Positions 15,200 through 23,712 of a stretch of 64,000 nucleotides of DNA are shown here, one piece after another. The DNA is from Beijerinckiaceae bacterium (lineage in GTDB: Bacteria; Pseudomonadota; Alphaproteobacteria; Rhizobiales; Beijerinckiaceae). Where the stretch lies: the NCBI GenBank assembly GCA_947475995.1, contig CANJNI010000011.1, forward strand, positions 45,854 through 109,853, in the 5' to 3' direction. The notes below the pieces were generated by a model. That model was not told where the DNA came from and searched no databases. It worked only from the letters and a program-made list of their open reading frames with translations. Position numbers and translations under genes: made by a program. How positions within the stretch are numbered: the stretch's first letter is position 1; each line of letters begins with the position of its first letter.

Positions 15200-16249
15200 A
15201 TGAAACTGAAATCAGTTATCGCCGGTGTCGCGGCCCTTGTAGCCGCCTTTGGACTTACAGCAGAGGCGTCTGCGCAAAATGAGGCTCCCGCGTATACTGG
15301 ACCTCGCACAGCTTTAAAACTGGGCGTGAGCGGGCGGCCTGACCAGGCGTTCTTGGAACTCGCGATCCGTCGCGGTTACTTTGCCCGTCAGGGTATAGAT
15401 ATTGAAACAGTGCCGGCGCAATCAGGCAACGACTTCATTGCGCCTTTGGCTCTCAATCAGCTGCAGGTTGCAAGCGGTTCCCCCAACGCTTCGCTTTTCA
15501 ATGCCCTTAATCGCGGCGTTGATATTCGCATCGTTGGCGATTTTGCGCATCTTGGTCCCAAGGAAGACGGGCTGGTCTCAATCGTCGTGCGGAGCGACTT
15601 GCTGGATTCCGGCGCCGTTAAAAGCCCCGCTGATCTTAAGGGAAAGACCGTCAGCCTGGGTACCGGTCGTGGGCAGGTGTCTTACATCGTAATGAATTCG
15701 GTTCTGGAAGAAGCGAAGATGTCCTGGAAGGACATCAATCTTCAGAATGTTCCTTTCGGAGAAGCTATAAGCGCCTTTCGTAACAAGGCCATCGATGCCG
15801 CGTTCATGATCGAACCACTGATCGCTGCAACGGAGAAACAGAATATAGCGCGCATCTTGGTGCGCGGCGGAGCTGTAGAGTCCGGCGCGCATCTCTCTAT
15901 TTTGCTTTATTCTCCTGAGTTCGCGAAACAGACGGATGTCGCCACCCGTTTCATGATTGCCTATCTCCAGGGCGCGCGTGACTACCGCGACGCGTTCTTT
16001 CTGAAGAAGGGACAGGACGAAGCTATCGCGATCTTGACGCAGCACCTGCCCATCAAGGACCCGGAAGTCTGGAAAAGCGCCTTCCCGCAATATACCGACG
16101 TGAACGGCGAGGTAAACGCTGCGGACATCAAGCGACAAGCCGAAATCTATCGGAAGCTGGGGGACGTGTCCGGAGCCATGCCCGATATCGACAAATATGT
16201 CGATCGGCGCTTTGCTGAAGGAGCCCTGAAGGTTCTGGGCAAACAATGA
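15200..16249 (+). CDS. ABC transporter substrate-binding protein (SsuA/TauA/NMT1-like)
   Basis: 349 residues with a clear signal peptide (MKLKSVIAGVAALVAAFG, cut near ASAQ) after the ribosome site GAGGGAGG. Family landmarks include LGVSGRPDQAFLELAIRRGYFARQGIDIE and the QLQVASGSPNASLFNAL segment. Proteins of this group bind taurine, sulfonates, nitrate, thiamine precursors or aromatic acids. Its stop overlaps the ATPase start (ATGA at 16246). The ligand is presumably the substrate of the upstream oxygenase-like proteins. Confidence 0.9.
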   Translation: MKLKSVIAGVAALVAAFGLTAEASAQNEAPAYTGPRTALKLGVSGRPDQAFLELAIRRGYFARQGIDIETVPAQSGNDFIAPLALNQLQVASGSPNASLFNALNRGVDIRIVGDFAHLGPKEDGLVSIVVRSDLLDSGAVKSPADLKGKTVSLGTGRGQVSYIVMNSVLEEAKMSWKDINLQNVPFGEAISAFRNKAIDAAFMIEPLIAATEKQNIARILVRGGAVESGAHLSILLYSPEFAKQTDVATRFMIAYLQGARDYRDAFFLKKGQDEAIAILTQHLPIKDPEVWKSAFPQYTDVNGEVNAADIKRQAEIYRKLGDVSGAMPDIDKYVDRRFAEGALKVLGKQ

Positions 16250-17112
16250 ACGCTCCTGTGCATGCAAAGAGCGCATCAGATAATACGCCGTCGCAATCTG
16301 GCGACGGCGAACGTCCGATCAAAATACGCATTCGAGGTTTGAGAAAGCGTTTCCAGGCGCGTGGCGTAACTGTGGACGCTCTTATGGGCATTGATGTGGA
16401 CATTCGGGAGGGGGAGTTCTTTTCCATCGTTGGTCCGTCGGGATGTGGCAAGACGACGCTATTAAGAATCGTCGCAGGCCTCGAAACCAAATCTGGTGGT
16501 CGGATTGAAGTTCTCAGATCAGCCGATTCTCGATCACGCGGCCCACTCGGAAGCATGGTCTTCCAGGAGCAAAGTATTTTCCCGTGGATGAGCGTGCGCG
16601 ACAACGTCGCCTTCGGTCTAAAGGCGAGAGGAGTCGACAAATCCACCAGGCTCGCCATCGCGGATAATTTCATCGAAAAGGTCGGCCTTCACGGGTTCGG
16701 GCAGGCTTACCCGCACCAGCTTTCTGGCGGGATGAAACAGCGAGTTTCAATCGCGCGCGCCTTGGCTAATGACCCGGAAATCCTGCTCATGGACGAGCCT
16801 TTTGGGGCCCTCGATGAACAGACAAAACTGGTTTTACAGGAAGAGCTGCTTCGCATCTGGGAAGAGACCCGCAAGACGGTGATTTACGTCACTCATTCAA
16901 TCGATGAAGCTATCCTGCTTTCGGACCGGATTATGATCATGAGCGCCCGTCCGGGGAAGATCAAAGACATCATTGATGTGAGTTCTATTTTCCAGCGACC
17001 TCGCCATGTCGATGAAACAAAGTCGAGCGCCGAATTTGGGGTGCTTTTTTCCCGCGTCTGGGGAAATCTTCGGAATGAAGTCGGAAAAGACGACGCCGCA
17101 CGGAGCGCATGA
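16246..17112 (+). CDS. ABC importer ATPase (SsuB/TauB-like)
   Basis: 288 residues. Walker A GPSGCGKTT, Q-loop VFQEQSIFPW, signature LSGGMKQR, Walker B LLMDEPFGALD and the switch THSIDEA are all intact. It overlaps the binding-protein gene by four bases and is followed after three bases by the permease, so the three form one importer. The N-terminus has about 25 extra polar residues before the ATPase core. Confidence 0.94.
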   Translation: MNAPVHAKSASDNTPSQSGDGERPIKIRIRGLRKRFQARGVTVDALMGIDVDIREGEFFSIVGPSGCGKTTLLRIVAGLETKSGGRIEVLRSADSRSRGPLGSMVFQEQSIFPWMSVRDNVAFGLKARGVDKSTRLAIADNFIEKVGLHGFGQAYPHQLSGGMKQRVSIARALANDPEILLMDEPFGALDEQTKLVLQEELLRIWEETRKTVIYVTHSIDEAILLSDRIMIMSARPGKIKDIIDVSSIFQRPRHVDETKSSAEFGVLFSRVWGNLRNEVGKDDAARSA

Positions 17113-17115
17113 TCA

Positions 17116-17952
17116 ATGAATCAAACGGCTCTTCGCGAGGAACGGATCGAAATCGGCGCAAACGACCGTCCAGAACGCGGCGTACTCGCTTTCTTTCAAG
17201 GCCGTTTTGGCATGCGGCTTCTCAGGATACTGTCGCCGATTTCCTTGATCCTTATTTGGGAGCTTGCAGCCCGCATTGGCTATGTAGACACTCGCTTTTT
17301 TCCATCCCCGACCGGAATCCTGATCGTCGGCGAAAGAATGTTGGAAACGGGGGAGTTATGGGGTCACATCTACATCAGCGGGAAACGGATACTCGCCGGT
17401 TTTCTGATCGGTGCGATCCCCGGCATCTTGCTGGGAATCGCCATGGGCCTTTGGGCTCCTGTGCGAGCAATCATAGAGCCGCTGATAGACGCAACATTCC
17501 CGATTCCGAAAATAGCGATCCTTCCCCTCTTCATCATGATCTTCGGGCTAGGTGAAGAAAGCAAATACGCAATCATAGCTACAGCGGTCATCTATCTGGT
17601 TCTGATCAACACGGCCGCAGGCGTTCGTAACATCGACAAAATCTACCTTGATGTCGGGAAAAATTTTAACGCCGGAAAAATACTCATCTTCACCGACATT
17701 GCATTGCCCGGCGCGCTGCCAATGATTCTCGCCGGCTTGAAGCTAGGTATGGGAGTCGCTCTGCTGGTCATCGTCTCAGCGGAATTCGTCGGAGCGAAAA
17801 GCGGCATTGGCTATCTGATCTGGACGTCTTGGCAGGTTTTCGAAGTTGAGAAGATGTATGTCGGGCTGGTCGTTTCGGCTCTATTGGGCATCGCGACTGC
17901 CGTTGTTTTGGATTGGGTCGAGCGTATTCTGGTTCCGTGGAAGCCACGCTGA
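17116..17952 (+). CDS. ABC importer permease (SsuC/TauC-like)
   Basis: 278 residues with about six membrane spans and a polar N-terminal extension. The cytoplasmic EAA-type loop is visible around AAGVRNIDKIYLDVGKNFNAGKI and DIALPGALPMILAGLKLGMG. The start is ATG 17116; another ATG at 17109 leads into a different frame. It completes the importer and ends six bases before the GlcG/HbpS-like gene. Confidence 0.93.
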   Translation: MNQTALREERIEIGANDRPERGVLAFFQGRFGMRLLRILSPISLILIWELAARIGYVDTRFFPSPTGILIVGERMLETGELWGHIYISGKRILAGFLIGAIPGILLGIAMGLWAPVRAIIEPLIDATFPIPKIAILPLFIMIFGLGEESKYAIIATAVIYLVLINTAAGVRNIDKIYLDVGKNFNAGKILIFTDIALPGALPMILAGLKLGMGVALLVIVSAEFVGAKSGIGYLIWTSWQVFEVEKMYVGLVVSALLGIATAVVLDWVERILVPWKPR

Positions 17953-17958
17953 GGCCGC

Positions 17959-18375
17959 ATGAAAAAACGTCCCGCCCTGTCCTCCGCAGATGCCGCAGCG
18001 GTTGTTGCTGCCTGTAAAACGCGGGCGACGGAGCTGGGGCGGAACTGCACAGTTGCCGTAGTCGACGCAACGGGATTTCTTCTGCACCTGGAACGCCCCG
18101 ATGTACTCGGGCCAATCAGCGCCGAAGCAGCGTTTCTGAAGGCTCGAACGGGCTTCTTCTATGAGCGGCCCACGAGCTTGCTTGCACAGCGCATTGCGGA
18201 TCGCCCCGGTTTTTTAGCTATGCCGGAAATGTTGGCAGTGGCGGGAGGACTGCCTCTGCTCGTCGAAGGACATTGCATCGGAGGTGTTGGCATCGGTGGA
18301 GCCGATAAGGACGACGAAACAATAGCGCGCGCTGGCGCGGACTATGTGGAACGACTCAGGGCTGTCGGTTCCTGA
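17959..18375 (+). CDS. GlcG/HbpS family protein
   Basis: 138 residues, cytoplasmic. The pattern LSSADAAAVVAACKTRATELGRNCTVAVVDATG, then KARTGFFYERPT and GHCIGGVGIGGADKDDETIARAG is that of GlcG/HbpS proteins, which bind haem or cobalamin-like molecules or act in small-molecule catabolism (some are fused to or partnered with oxygenases). It is the last gene of the island operon. A role in protecting or maturing the metalloprotein system is a guess. Confidence 0.83.
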   Translation: MKKRPALSSADAAAVVAACKTRATELGRNCTVAVVDATGFLLHLERPDVLGPISAEAAFLKARTGFFYERPTSLLAQRIADRPGFLAMPEMLAVAGGLPLLVEGHCIGGVGIGGADKDDETIARAGADYVERLRAVGS

Positions 18376-18483
18376 AATCTCGTCCCAGGATGCACCGATT
18401 CCTGGCTGGCTGGTATGCAAATTGACGGTTGTATAAATTCTAAATGAGCGTATCGTTTTTATACGGTCATTTGGAAGCACCCC

Positions 18484-19152
18484 ATGAAGCCCCTCGTTGC
18501 CTACATCCGGGTCAGCACAAGCCAGCAAGGCAAGTCCGGCCTCGGAATCGAGGCGCAACGCGAAGCGCTCGTTCGCTTCGCGGGTTCGGAAGGTTTCCAG
18601 ATCGTGGCTGAATTTGTGGAAGTCGAAACCGGCAAGGGCAGCGACGCGCTGGAGCGTCGTCCTGAACTTTCGGCGGCGCTGGCGAAAGCGCGCGCCTCGA
18701 AGTGCCCCGTGGCGGTCGCCAAACTTGATCGCCTCTCGCGCGATGTTCACTTCATTTCCGGCCTGATGGCGCACCGCGTCCCGTTCGTGGTCGCGGAACT
18801 TGGTCCGGACGTCGATCCGTTCGTCCTGCACCTCTATGCGGCGTTGGCCGAAAAGGAGCGCTCGCTGATTTCCGCCCGCACCAAGGCGGCGTTGGCTGCC
18901 GCGAAGGCTCGCGGGACGAAGCTCGGAAATCCAAAATTGGCGACGGCCCGCAAGTCCGCGATTTCCGCCATCAAGGGTGAAGCCGATCGCGCCGCTGCTA
19001 ACGTGTTGCCGATCATTGAAGATATACGCAAATCTGGAATAGCTACGCTTCGCCAGATTGCAGATTCCCTCAATGCGCGTGGCATTCCCACCGCGCGGGG
19101 CGGGAAGTGGCACGCAATGACAGTTCGGAATATCCTGACGCGGGCGGTATGA
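18484..19152 (+). CDS. Serine recombinase (resolvase/invertase family)
   Basis: 222 residues. The catalytic domain begins [16 protein letters not shown] with the nucleophile Ser11; [10 protein letters not shown] supplies conserved Arg residues and [22 protein letters not shown] marks the long helix. The C-terminal part ([22 protein letters not shown]) is a Hin/recombinase-type DNA-binding domain. It sits 36 bases before hsdM. In this setting it may switch or exchange DNA in the restriction-modification locus, but no inverted target sites were found. Confidence 0.9.
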   Translation: MKPLVAYIRVSTSQQGKSGLGIEAQREALVRFAGSEGFQIVAEFVEVETGKGSDALERRPELSAALAKARASKCPVAVAKLDRLSRDVHFISGLMAHRVPFVVAELGPDVDPFVLHLYAALAEKERSLISARTKAALAAAKARGTKLGNPKLATARKSAISAIKGEADRAAANVLPIIEDIRKSGIATLRQIADSLNARGIPTARGGKWHAMTVRNILTRAV

Positions 19153-19188
19153 ACGCTTAGACGGCTGACGAATCAGGATCGAAGAATA

Positions 19189-21291
19189 ATGATTTCCGAC
19201 CAACTCCAGGGTCTCGATAAATTCGAATCTGGCCTTTGGAAGATCGCCGACGGACTCCGGGCCAACTCCAATCTCGCCTCAAACGAATATTTCATGCCCA
19301 TCATGGGCCTGATCTTCCTGCGACATGCGACGAACCGGTTCTACGAGGCCCAAGCCGCCATCGAGGCGGACAAGAAGGCGGGCAAGATGCCGAACCGCCC
19401 GCTGGTAGATGCGGACTTTGCTCGCCGTCGCGCGTTGAACCTGCCGGAAGCCGCCCGCTTCGACGTGATCCTGAGGGCGCCGAAAGACGGCAACCTCGGG
19501 ACGGCCCTTACGGAAGCGATGGAAGCCATAGAGGCTGCCTTTCCGCCTTTGGCCGGGCAACTGCCGAAGGACTACGGGCGCTTCGAGTCCGACGTTCTTG
19601 AAGACATGATGAAAATGTTCGACGCGGAGGGCCTCCGCCGCGCGTCGGGCGATGTCTTCGGGCGAATCTACGAATATTTCCTCGCTGAATTTTCCAAACA
19701 GGGCGCGCACGACGGCGGCGAATTCTTCACGCCGCCTTCCATCGTCCAGACGATCGTCAACGTCATCGAGCCAGATCATGGAACGATCTTCGACCCGGCC
19801 TGCGGTTCAGGCGGGATGTTCGTGCAGTCCAGCCACTTCATTGAAGACGCCGGACAGGACACCATGAAGCGCGTGACCTTCTACGGGCACGAGAAGAACG
19901 AGACGACGGCCAAACTGGCGCAGATCAATCTCGCCGTCCACGGCCTGCAAGGCACGATCCGGGCCGGGAACGACGCGATCACCTATTACAAGGACCCGCA
20001 CGAACTCGTCGGCAAATGCGATTTCGTGATGGCCAATCCGCCCTTTAATGTGGACGAGGTGGACGCCGAAAAGGTCAAGGGCGACAAACGCCTGCCCTTC
20101 GGCCTGCCGGGCGTGAACAAGGCCAAGAAGGTCTCGAACGCCAATTACCTTTGGATCTCCTATTTCTACAGCTACCTGAACGACAAGGGCCGCGCGGGCG
20201 TGGTGATGTCGTCGCAGGCGTCGAGCGCGGGCCGGGACGAAGCGACGGTGCGGCAGAAGCTGGTCGAGACCGGCGCGGTCGATGTGATGATCGATATTCG
20301 CGGCAACTTCTTCTACACGCGCACGGTCCCGTGCCAGCTTTGGTTCTTCGACCGGGCGAAGGAGAAGGACTCGGCAAGGCGTGACCAAGTGCTGATGCTC
20401 GATGCGCGGCAGATTTTCCGCAAAGTGTCGCGCTCGGTCTGTGATTTCTCGCCCGAGCAGCAGAAGAACATCGCCGCCATCGTCTGGCTCTATCGCGGGC
20501 AGCAGGACCGTTTCCTGAAGTTGGTCGAAAGCTATCTCGCGGAAGCCGTGGCGCTGGGCGCGAAGGCGCAGAAGCCGCTGGAGGCTCACGAGGAGGCGCT
20601 TGGCAAGCTCGCCGACCTGATGGAGCCTTTCGCCAAGCTGAAGCACAAGGATGATCCACTGGCCGGGCCTTGGGATGAACTCACCAGCGCACAGGCGACC
20701 TTGACGGCGGATGTCGAAGCCTTCGGCAAGGAGGCGGCGAAACAGGCCACGGCATGGGCCAAGGCGGCGCGCGACAATGCCGGGCTGAATGCGGCGCGGG
20801 CGGCACTGCACCCGCTGGCGGATCGTTGCCGCGATCTGACCAAGCAGATCGACCTCGCAGTGAAGCTTTCGGGCCGGATGATCGACATTGCGGTGAAGGA
20901 AATGGCGGCGCGCGACGCCGACGCCTGGAACAATGCCGAGGTGAACAAGGCGCGCAAGGCGCTGGACGAGGCGCGGGCTGCGGCGGTCGAGGCGCTGCGG
21001 CAGGCGCGCTACTTCGTGAAACAGGCGGATTGGTTGCAGGAGCGCTTCCCCGATGCCGTGTTGCGCGATGTCGAGGGGCTGGTGAAGCGTGTCGATCGCG
21101 CCACCATCGCCGCGTATGACTGGAGCCTCACGCCGGGCCGCTATGTCGGCGTCGCACCGGAAGAAACGGACGAGGATTTCGATTTCGAGGAGGCTTTGCG
21201 CGCCATCCATATCGACTTGAAGGGGTTGAACGAAGAAGCGGCGGAACTGGCGGCGCGCATTGCCAAGAACTTCGAGGAGTTGGGGGCGTGA
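19189..21291 (+). CDS. hsdM: Type I restriction-modification methyltransferase HsdM
   Basis: 700 residues. The N-terminal helical domain (FESGLWKIADGLR, EYFMPIMGLIFLRHA) precedes the N6-adenine methylase domain with motif I DPACGSGG (from residue 202) and motif IV NPPF (from residue 283). A long helical C-terminal region rich in Ala/Lys (about residues 440-690) follows, longer than in many HsdM proteins. HsdM needs HsdS for target recognition; here hsdS is a short remnant and hsdR is missing, so modification is probably not functional unless another HsdS exists in the genome. Confidence 0.93.
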   Translation: MISDQLQGLDKFESGLWKIADGLRANSNLASNEYFMPIMGLIFLRHATNRFYEAQAAIEADKKAGKMPNRPLVDADFARRRALNLPEAARFDVILRAPKDGNLGTALTEAMEAIEAAFPPLAGQLPKDYGRFESDVLEDMMKMFDAEGLRRASGDVFGRIYEYFLAEFSKQGAHDGGEFFTPPSIVQTIVNVIEPDHGTIFDPACGSGGMFVQSSHFIEDAGQDTMKRVTFYGHEKNETTAKLAQINLAVHGLQGTIRAGNDAITYYKDPHELVGKCDFVMANPPFNVDEVDAEKVKGDKRLPFGLPGVNKAKKVSNANYLWISYFYSYLNDKGRAGVVMSSQASSAGRDEATVRQKLVETGAVDVMIDIRGNFFYTRTVPCQLWFFDRAKEKDSARRDQVLMLDARQIFRKVSRSVCDFSPEQQKNIAAIVWLYRGQQDRFLKLVESYLAEAVALGAKAQKPLEAHEEALGKLADLMEPFAKLKHKDDPLAGPWDELTSAQATLTADVEAFGKEAAKQATAWAKAARDNAGLNAARAALHPLADRCRDLTKQIDLAVKLSGRMIDIAVKEMAARDADAWNNAEVNKARKALDEARAAAVEALRQARYFVKQADWLQERFPDAVLRDVEGLVKRVDRATIAAYDWSLTPGRYVGVAPEETDEDFDFEEALRAIHIDLKGLNEEAAELAARIAKNFEELGA

Positions 21292-21400
21292 GCATGACGC
21301 TGGAACGCCTCACCGACTTTATCGATTTCAAGAATGGAAAAGCCGTTCAGCTTGCGCCCGAGGGTGACGTGCGCGTTTTTGGCTCGAATGACCTCGATCA
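21288..21400 (+). pseudogene. hsdS: hsdS 5' remnant
   Basis: The start overlaps the hsdM stop (GTGA at 21288; alternative ATG 21294). About 35 codons of a specificity subunit are left (LTDFIDFKNGKAVQL, then VRVFGSND), matching the beginning of an HsdS target-recognition domain. From about 21393-21404 the sequence turns into the truncated integrase on the other strand. The frame stays open for 30 more codons of antisense integrase sequence. Confidence 0.82.
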
Positions 21401-21403
21401 TTC

Positions 21404-22079
21404 CGTCATGACCATCGACGGCCCGCAGCAATCCGCCAAAGGGCTTAGGTTCGATGATCGCCGGGCGGGGCGTCGATTTCGGTGAACTCAAGGCCCCTCG
21501 CAGATCGCCGGTCGGGTCGCGCTCGGCTTTGCCTGTGGCGACCGCATAGCGCATTACTTCGCCGATGACGGCGCGAAGCCGTTGGGCGGTCTCCAGCTTC
21601 CCTTCGGTCTCGATCGGTCGCAACACGGCGAGGACTTCCGGAGCCGTAATTTCCCTGACTGGGCGCTTGGCCAGCGCCGCCTTGGCAAAGTCCAGAAGCC
21701 AGTTAATCTTGACGATCGTCCTGTCGGCTTTGCCTTCCCGCTTTTTTTTGGCAACCAACTCAGCTGCCACGCTTTCGAACGTGTTGGCCCTTATGGCTTC
21801 CTGCTCCTGTTTGATAAGTAAATTTCGGGTGCTCGGATCAATGCCTTGAGCCAGAAAGGCCTTGGCCTCGTCCTTCTGCCGCCGTGCTTCCCGCAACCCA
21901 ACGGCGGGATAGCGACCGATGGTCAGCTTTTTCTGCAGGCCGCCGAATCGGTACGCCAAGGCCCACGTCTTTGCACCAGATGGACGAACCCAAAGCTGGA
22001 GGCCTTCGCCGTCAGACAGCTTGATCGTCTTGTCAGAGACCGGTTTGGCATTCCGGACCGCTGTGTCACTCAACCCCAT
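21404..22079 (-). pseudogene. P4-type integrase, catalytic half deleted
   Basis: It begins at ATG 22079 with the standard N-terminus of tRNA-targeting P4-like integrases (MGLSDTAVRNAKPV, KLSDGEGLQLWV, LTIGRYPAVGLREAR) and runs through the core-binding domain to FGGLLRAVDGHDG. It then stops matching at about 21404. Roughly 225 of the usual about 400 codons remain, and the Arg-His-Arg-Tyr catalytic domain is gone. It starts 177 bases from the tRNA-Leu 3' end, the usual place for the integrase of such an island. Confidence 0.88.
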
Positions 22080-22080
22080 G

Positions 22081-22144
22081 TGTTGGCCTCGATGTTGGTA
22101 GGTGGAGGCCTTTTGGGCCATCAAACCAACACAGAAGGCCAACA
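22081..22144. repeat. Nested imperfect inverted repeat upstream of the integrase remnant
   Basis: The outer arms TGTTGGCCT (22081-22089) and AGGCCAACA (22136-22144) and the inner arms TGTTGGT (22093-22099) and ACCAACA (22126-22132) surround an AGGCC-TTTT-GGGCC centre. TGTTGG therefore occurs four times, twice on each strand, just before the integrase start codon. Likely arm-type integrase sites or an autoregulatory operator. Confidence 0.5.
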
Positions 22145-22255
22145 AATGCCCCGGATGTCAAAAAACGAGGCTGGACGAGGTCGGATAAAAACTTCAATAA
22201 ATCGTTGAATTTATGGGAATTTCTGGACTTCGTCGGACCTCGTTGGAGAGGTCGA

Positions 22256-22340
22256 TGGTGCCCCTAGCCGGAATCGAACCAGCACTCCTTGCGGAATCCG
22301 ATTTTGAGTCGGACGCGTCTACCAGTTCCGCCATAGGGGC
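22256..22340 (-). tRNA. tRNA-Leu (anticodon CAA)
   Basis: Read on the minus strand, it starts GCCCCTATGG and ends GGGGC-A-CCA with the CCA encoded. The anticodon arm TCCGA-CTCAAAA-TCGGA gives anticodon CAA (codon UUG). A long variable arm (TTCCGCAAGGAG region) and the TTCGAATCC T-loop confirm a class II leucine tRNA. Its 3' end faces the island and served as the integration target. Confidence 0.95.
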
Positions 22341-22439
22341 AGTCGTCGGGCGGGCCCTCGGACAGCGGGCGGATATTAGCCATCGCGAGTCCGGGGTCAA
22401 TGATGCGGCGTCCCTTGCCGCAAAGAAATTCGCCGGTTC

Positions 22440-23609
22440 CTAGCCGGCGGAGCGGCCGGCGCGGGCCTGCAGCAGGCGCATCCGGTCCGCGAGCGTTTCG
22501 TCGGATGGCCCGGGCTGCGCCTGCAGGGCGCTGGCGAGGCGGGATATTTCGGCGCCCACGTCGACGATCGCGGCGCGCAGCAGATCGGCGTCCGGCAAGC
22601 CCGGGGAGGGCGTCGCCGCAGGCGGCATCGGGTGGCCATGCTGGGCGGCGTGCTCACGCCGCATGGCTTCCAGCGCGCCTTGCACCATGCTGAGCTCGCC
22701 GCGCAGCATTTCCATGCGCTCGGCATAGCCGCGCTCGACCATTTCGGCGGCGCGCGATTGCTGCTCGATCGCGGCGCGCAGTTCGGCCTCGCGCTGAGTG
22801 GCGGCTGCCAGATCCCCCTCGACGCCGGACGAGTGCTGCGTCAGGCGCGTGCGCTCGCGCTGGGCTGCGCGCAGGCTGTTTTCGATTTCGTCCTTCTCGG
22901 CGCTCAATTGATCGATCCGGGTCTGCAGGACTTCGCGCTTCTGGTTGCCTAGCGCGATATCGTGCCGGGCGAAATCGCGTTCACGCTCGGCAAGCGCCAG
23001 GGCGGACGTGCGGTCGGCCAGTTCCATTCTAAGCTGCGCCGTCTCGCGCTCGGAATCCATGAGGCGAAGTTCGAGCCCCGAGACGCGCGTTTCCAGCCCT
23101 GCGATCAGGGCGCGCCGCTCTTCGGCCACTTCGACCAGTTCATCGTATTCCTTCTCGAGGCCGGCCAGTTCGCCGGAGCGGCGGTCGACCAGCGCCTGCG
23201 CATCATGAAGGCCGATATTGGCGGCCCCCACATGGCCCTCCAGTTCGGTGATGGTGCGCCGGGCTTCCGCCAGCCGGTCATGCAGCGAAAGGGCCTCGCG
23301 TCTGGTGTCGGCGAGTTCGCCGTCCAGCGCCGCGATCTGCGCCCCCCGACGGCCGAGTTCGCTCATGTCGCGTGCACGGGCTTCGGTGAGCTCCTCGGCG
23401 CGGCGTTCGATACGGCGCTGTTCCATGGCGAATTCGGCGCGCAACTGATCGCGCTCGGCGACGATTTCGGTCATCGTGAGCGGCATCTGCATCTCGATGC
23501 GGCGCGTCGAAAGGCGCACCGCCCGCCGCCAGAAGGCAGGCAGAAAAAGAAGCGTGAGGAGCCCGCTGAACAGGAACCCCAGCGCAAAGATCATGATCTG
23601 TTCAATCAC
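22440..23609 (-). CDS. Membrane-anchored coiled-coil protein
   Basis: 389 residues from GTG 23609. There is one N-terminal membrane helix (IMIFALGFLFSGLLTLLFLP), then a basic stretch (FWRRAVRLSTRRIE) and an almost uninterrupted coiled coil from about residue 45 to 320, rich in Ala, Glu, Arg and Leu heptads. A Pro-rich linker (HPMPPAATPSPG) and a short helical tail follow. The N-terminus points to an inner-membrane anchor with a long cytoplasmic rod. No enzymatic motif is present; a structural or envelope-associated role is possible. Confidence 0.7.
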   Translation of the reverse strand: MIEQIMIFALGFLFSGLLTLLFLPAFWRRAVRLSTRRIEMQMPLTMTEIVAERDQLRAEFAMEQRRIERRAEELTEARARDMSELGRRGAQIAALDGELADTRREALSLHDRLAEARRTITELEGHVGAANIGLHDAQALVDRRSGELAGLEKEYDELVEVAEERRALIAGLETRVSGLELRLMDSERETAQLRMELADRTSALALAERERDFARHDIALGNQKREVLQTRIDQLSAEKDEIENSLRAAQRERTRLTQHSSGVEGDLAAATQREAELRAAIEQQSRAAEMVERGYAERMEMLRGELSMVQGALEAMRREHAAQHGHPMPPAATPSPGLPDADLLRAAIVDVGAEISRLASALQAQPGPSDETLADRMRLLQARAGRSAG

Positions 23610-23712
23610 GGCGCAGCGCAGGCATTACACATGTAACGCGCGACCATCGCACGGCGGCGGAGCGAAATCAAAAGCAGGTCGCAGATGCGGTGAATCGGCA
23701 ACCGGACCGGAC

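Larger units (their letters stand above)
10022..22278. mobile_element. Genomic island inserted at tRNA-Leu(CAA), 12.2 kb
   Basis: The right boundary is the 3' end of the tRNA-Leu gene, with a P4-type integrase remnant directly inside it. The left boundary is a directly repeated, imperfect copy of the same tRNA end at 10022-10043. Between them are a second integrase module, a serine recombinase, a restriction-modification remnant and a transporter/oxygenase operon whose codon use is visibly more A+T-rich than that of the flanking genes. The island looks immobilised, because the tRNA-side integrase lacks its catalytic half. Confidence 0.7.

Noticed and set aside
18386..18405. Terminator after the GlcG/HbpS-like gene (CCAGGA/TCCTGG stem)
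   Set aside because: Only six pairs, a long loop and no T-run.
21400..22145. A full integrase gene ending at 21141 with an unusual C-terminus
   Set aside because: The last about 85 codons are antisense to hsdS and hsdM and match no integrase; the real homology stops at about 21404.
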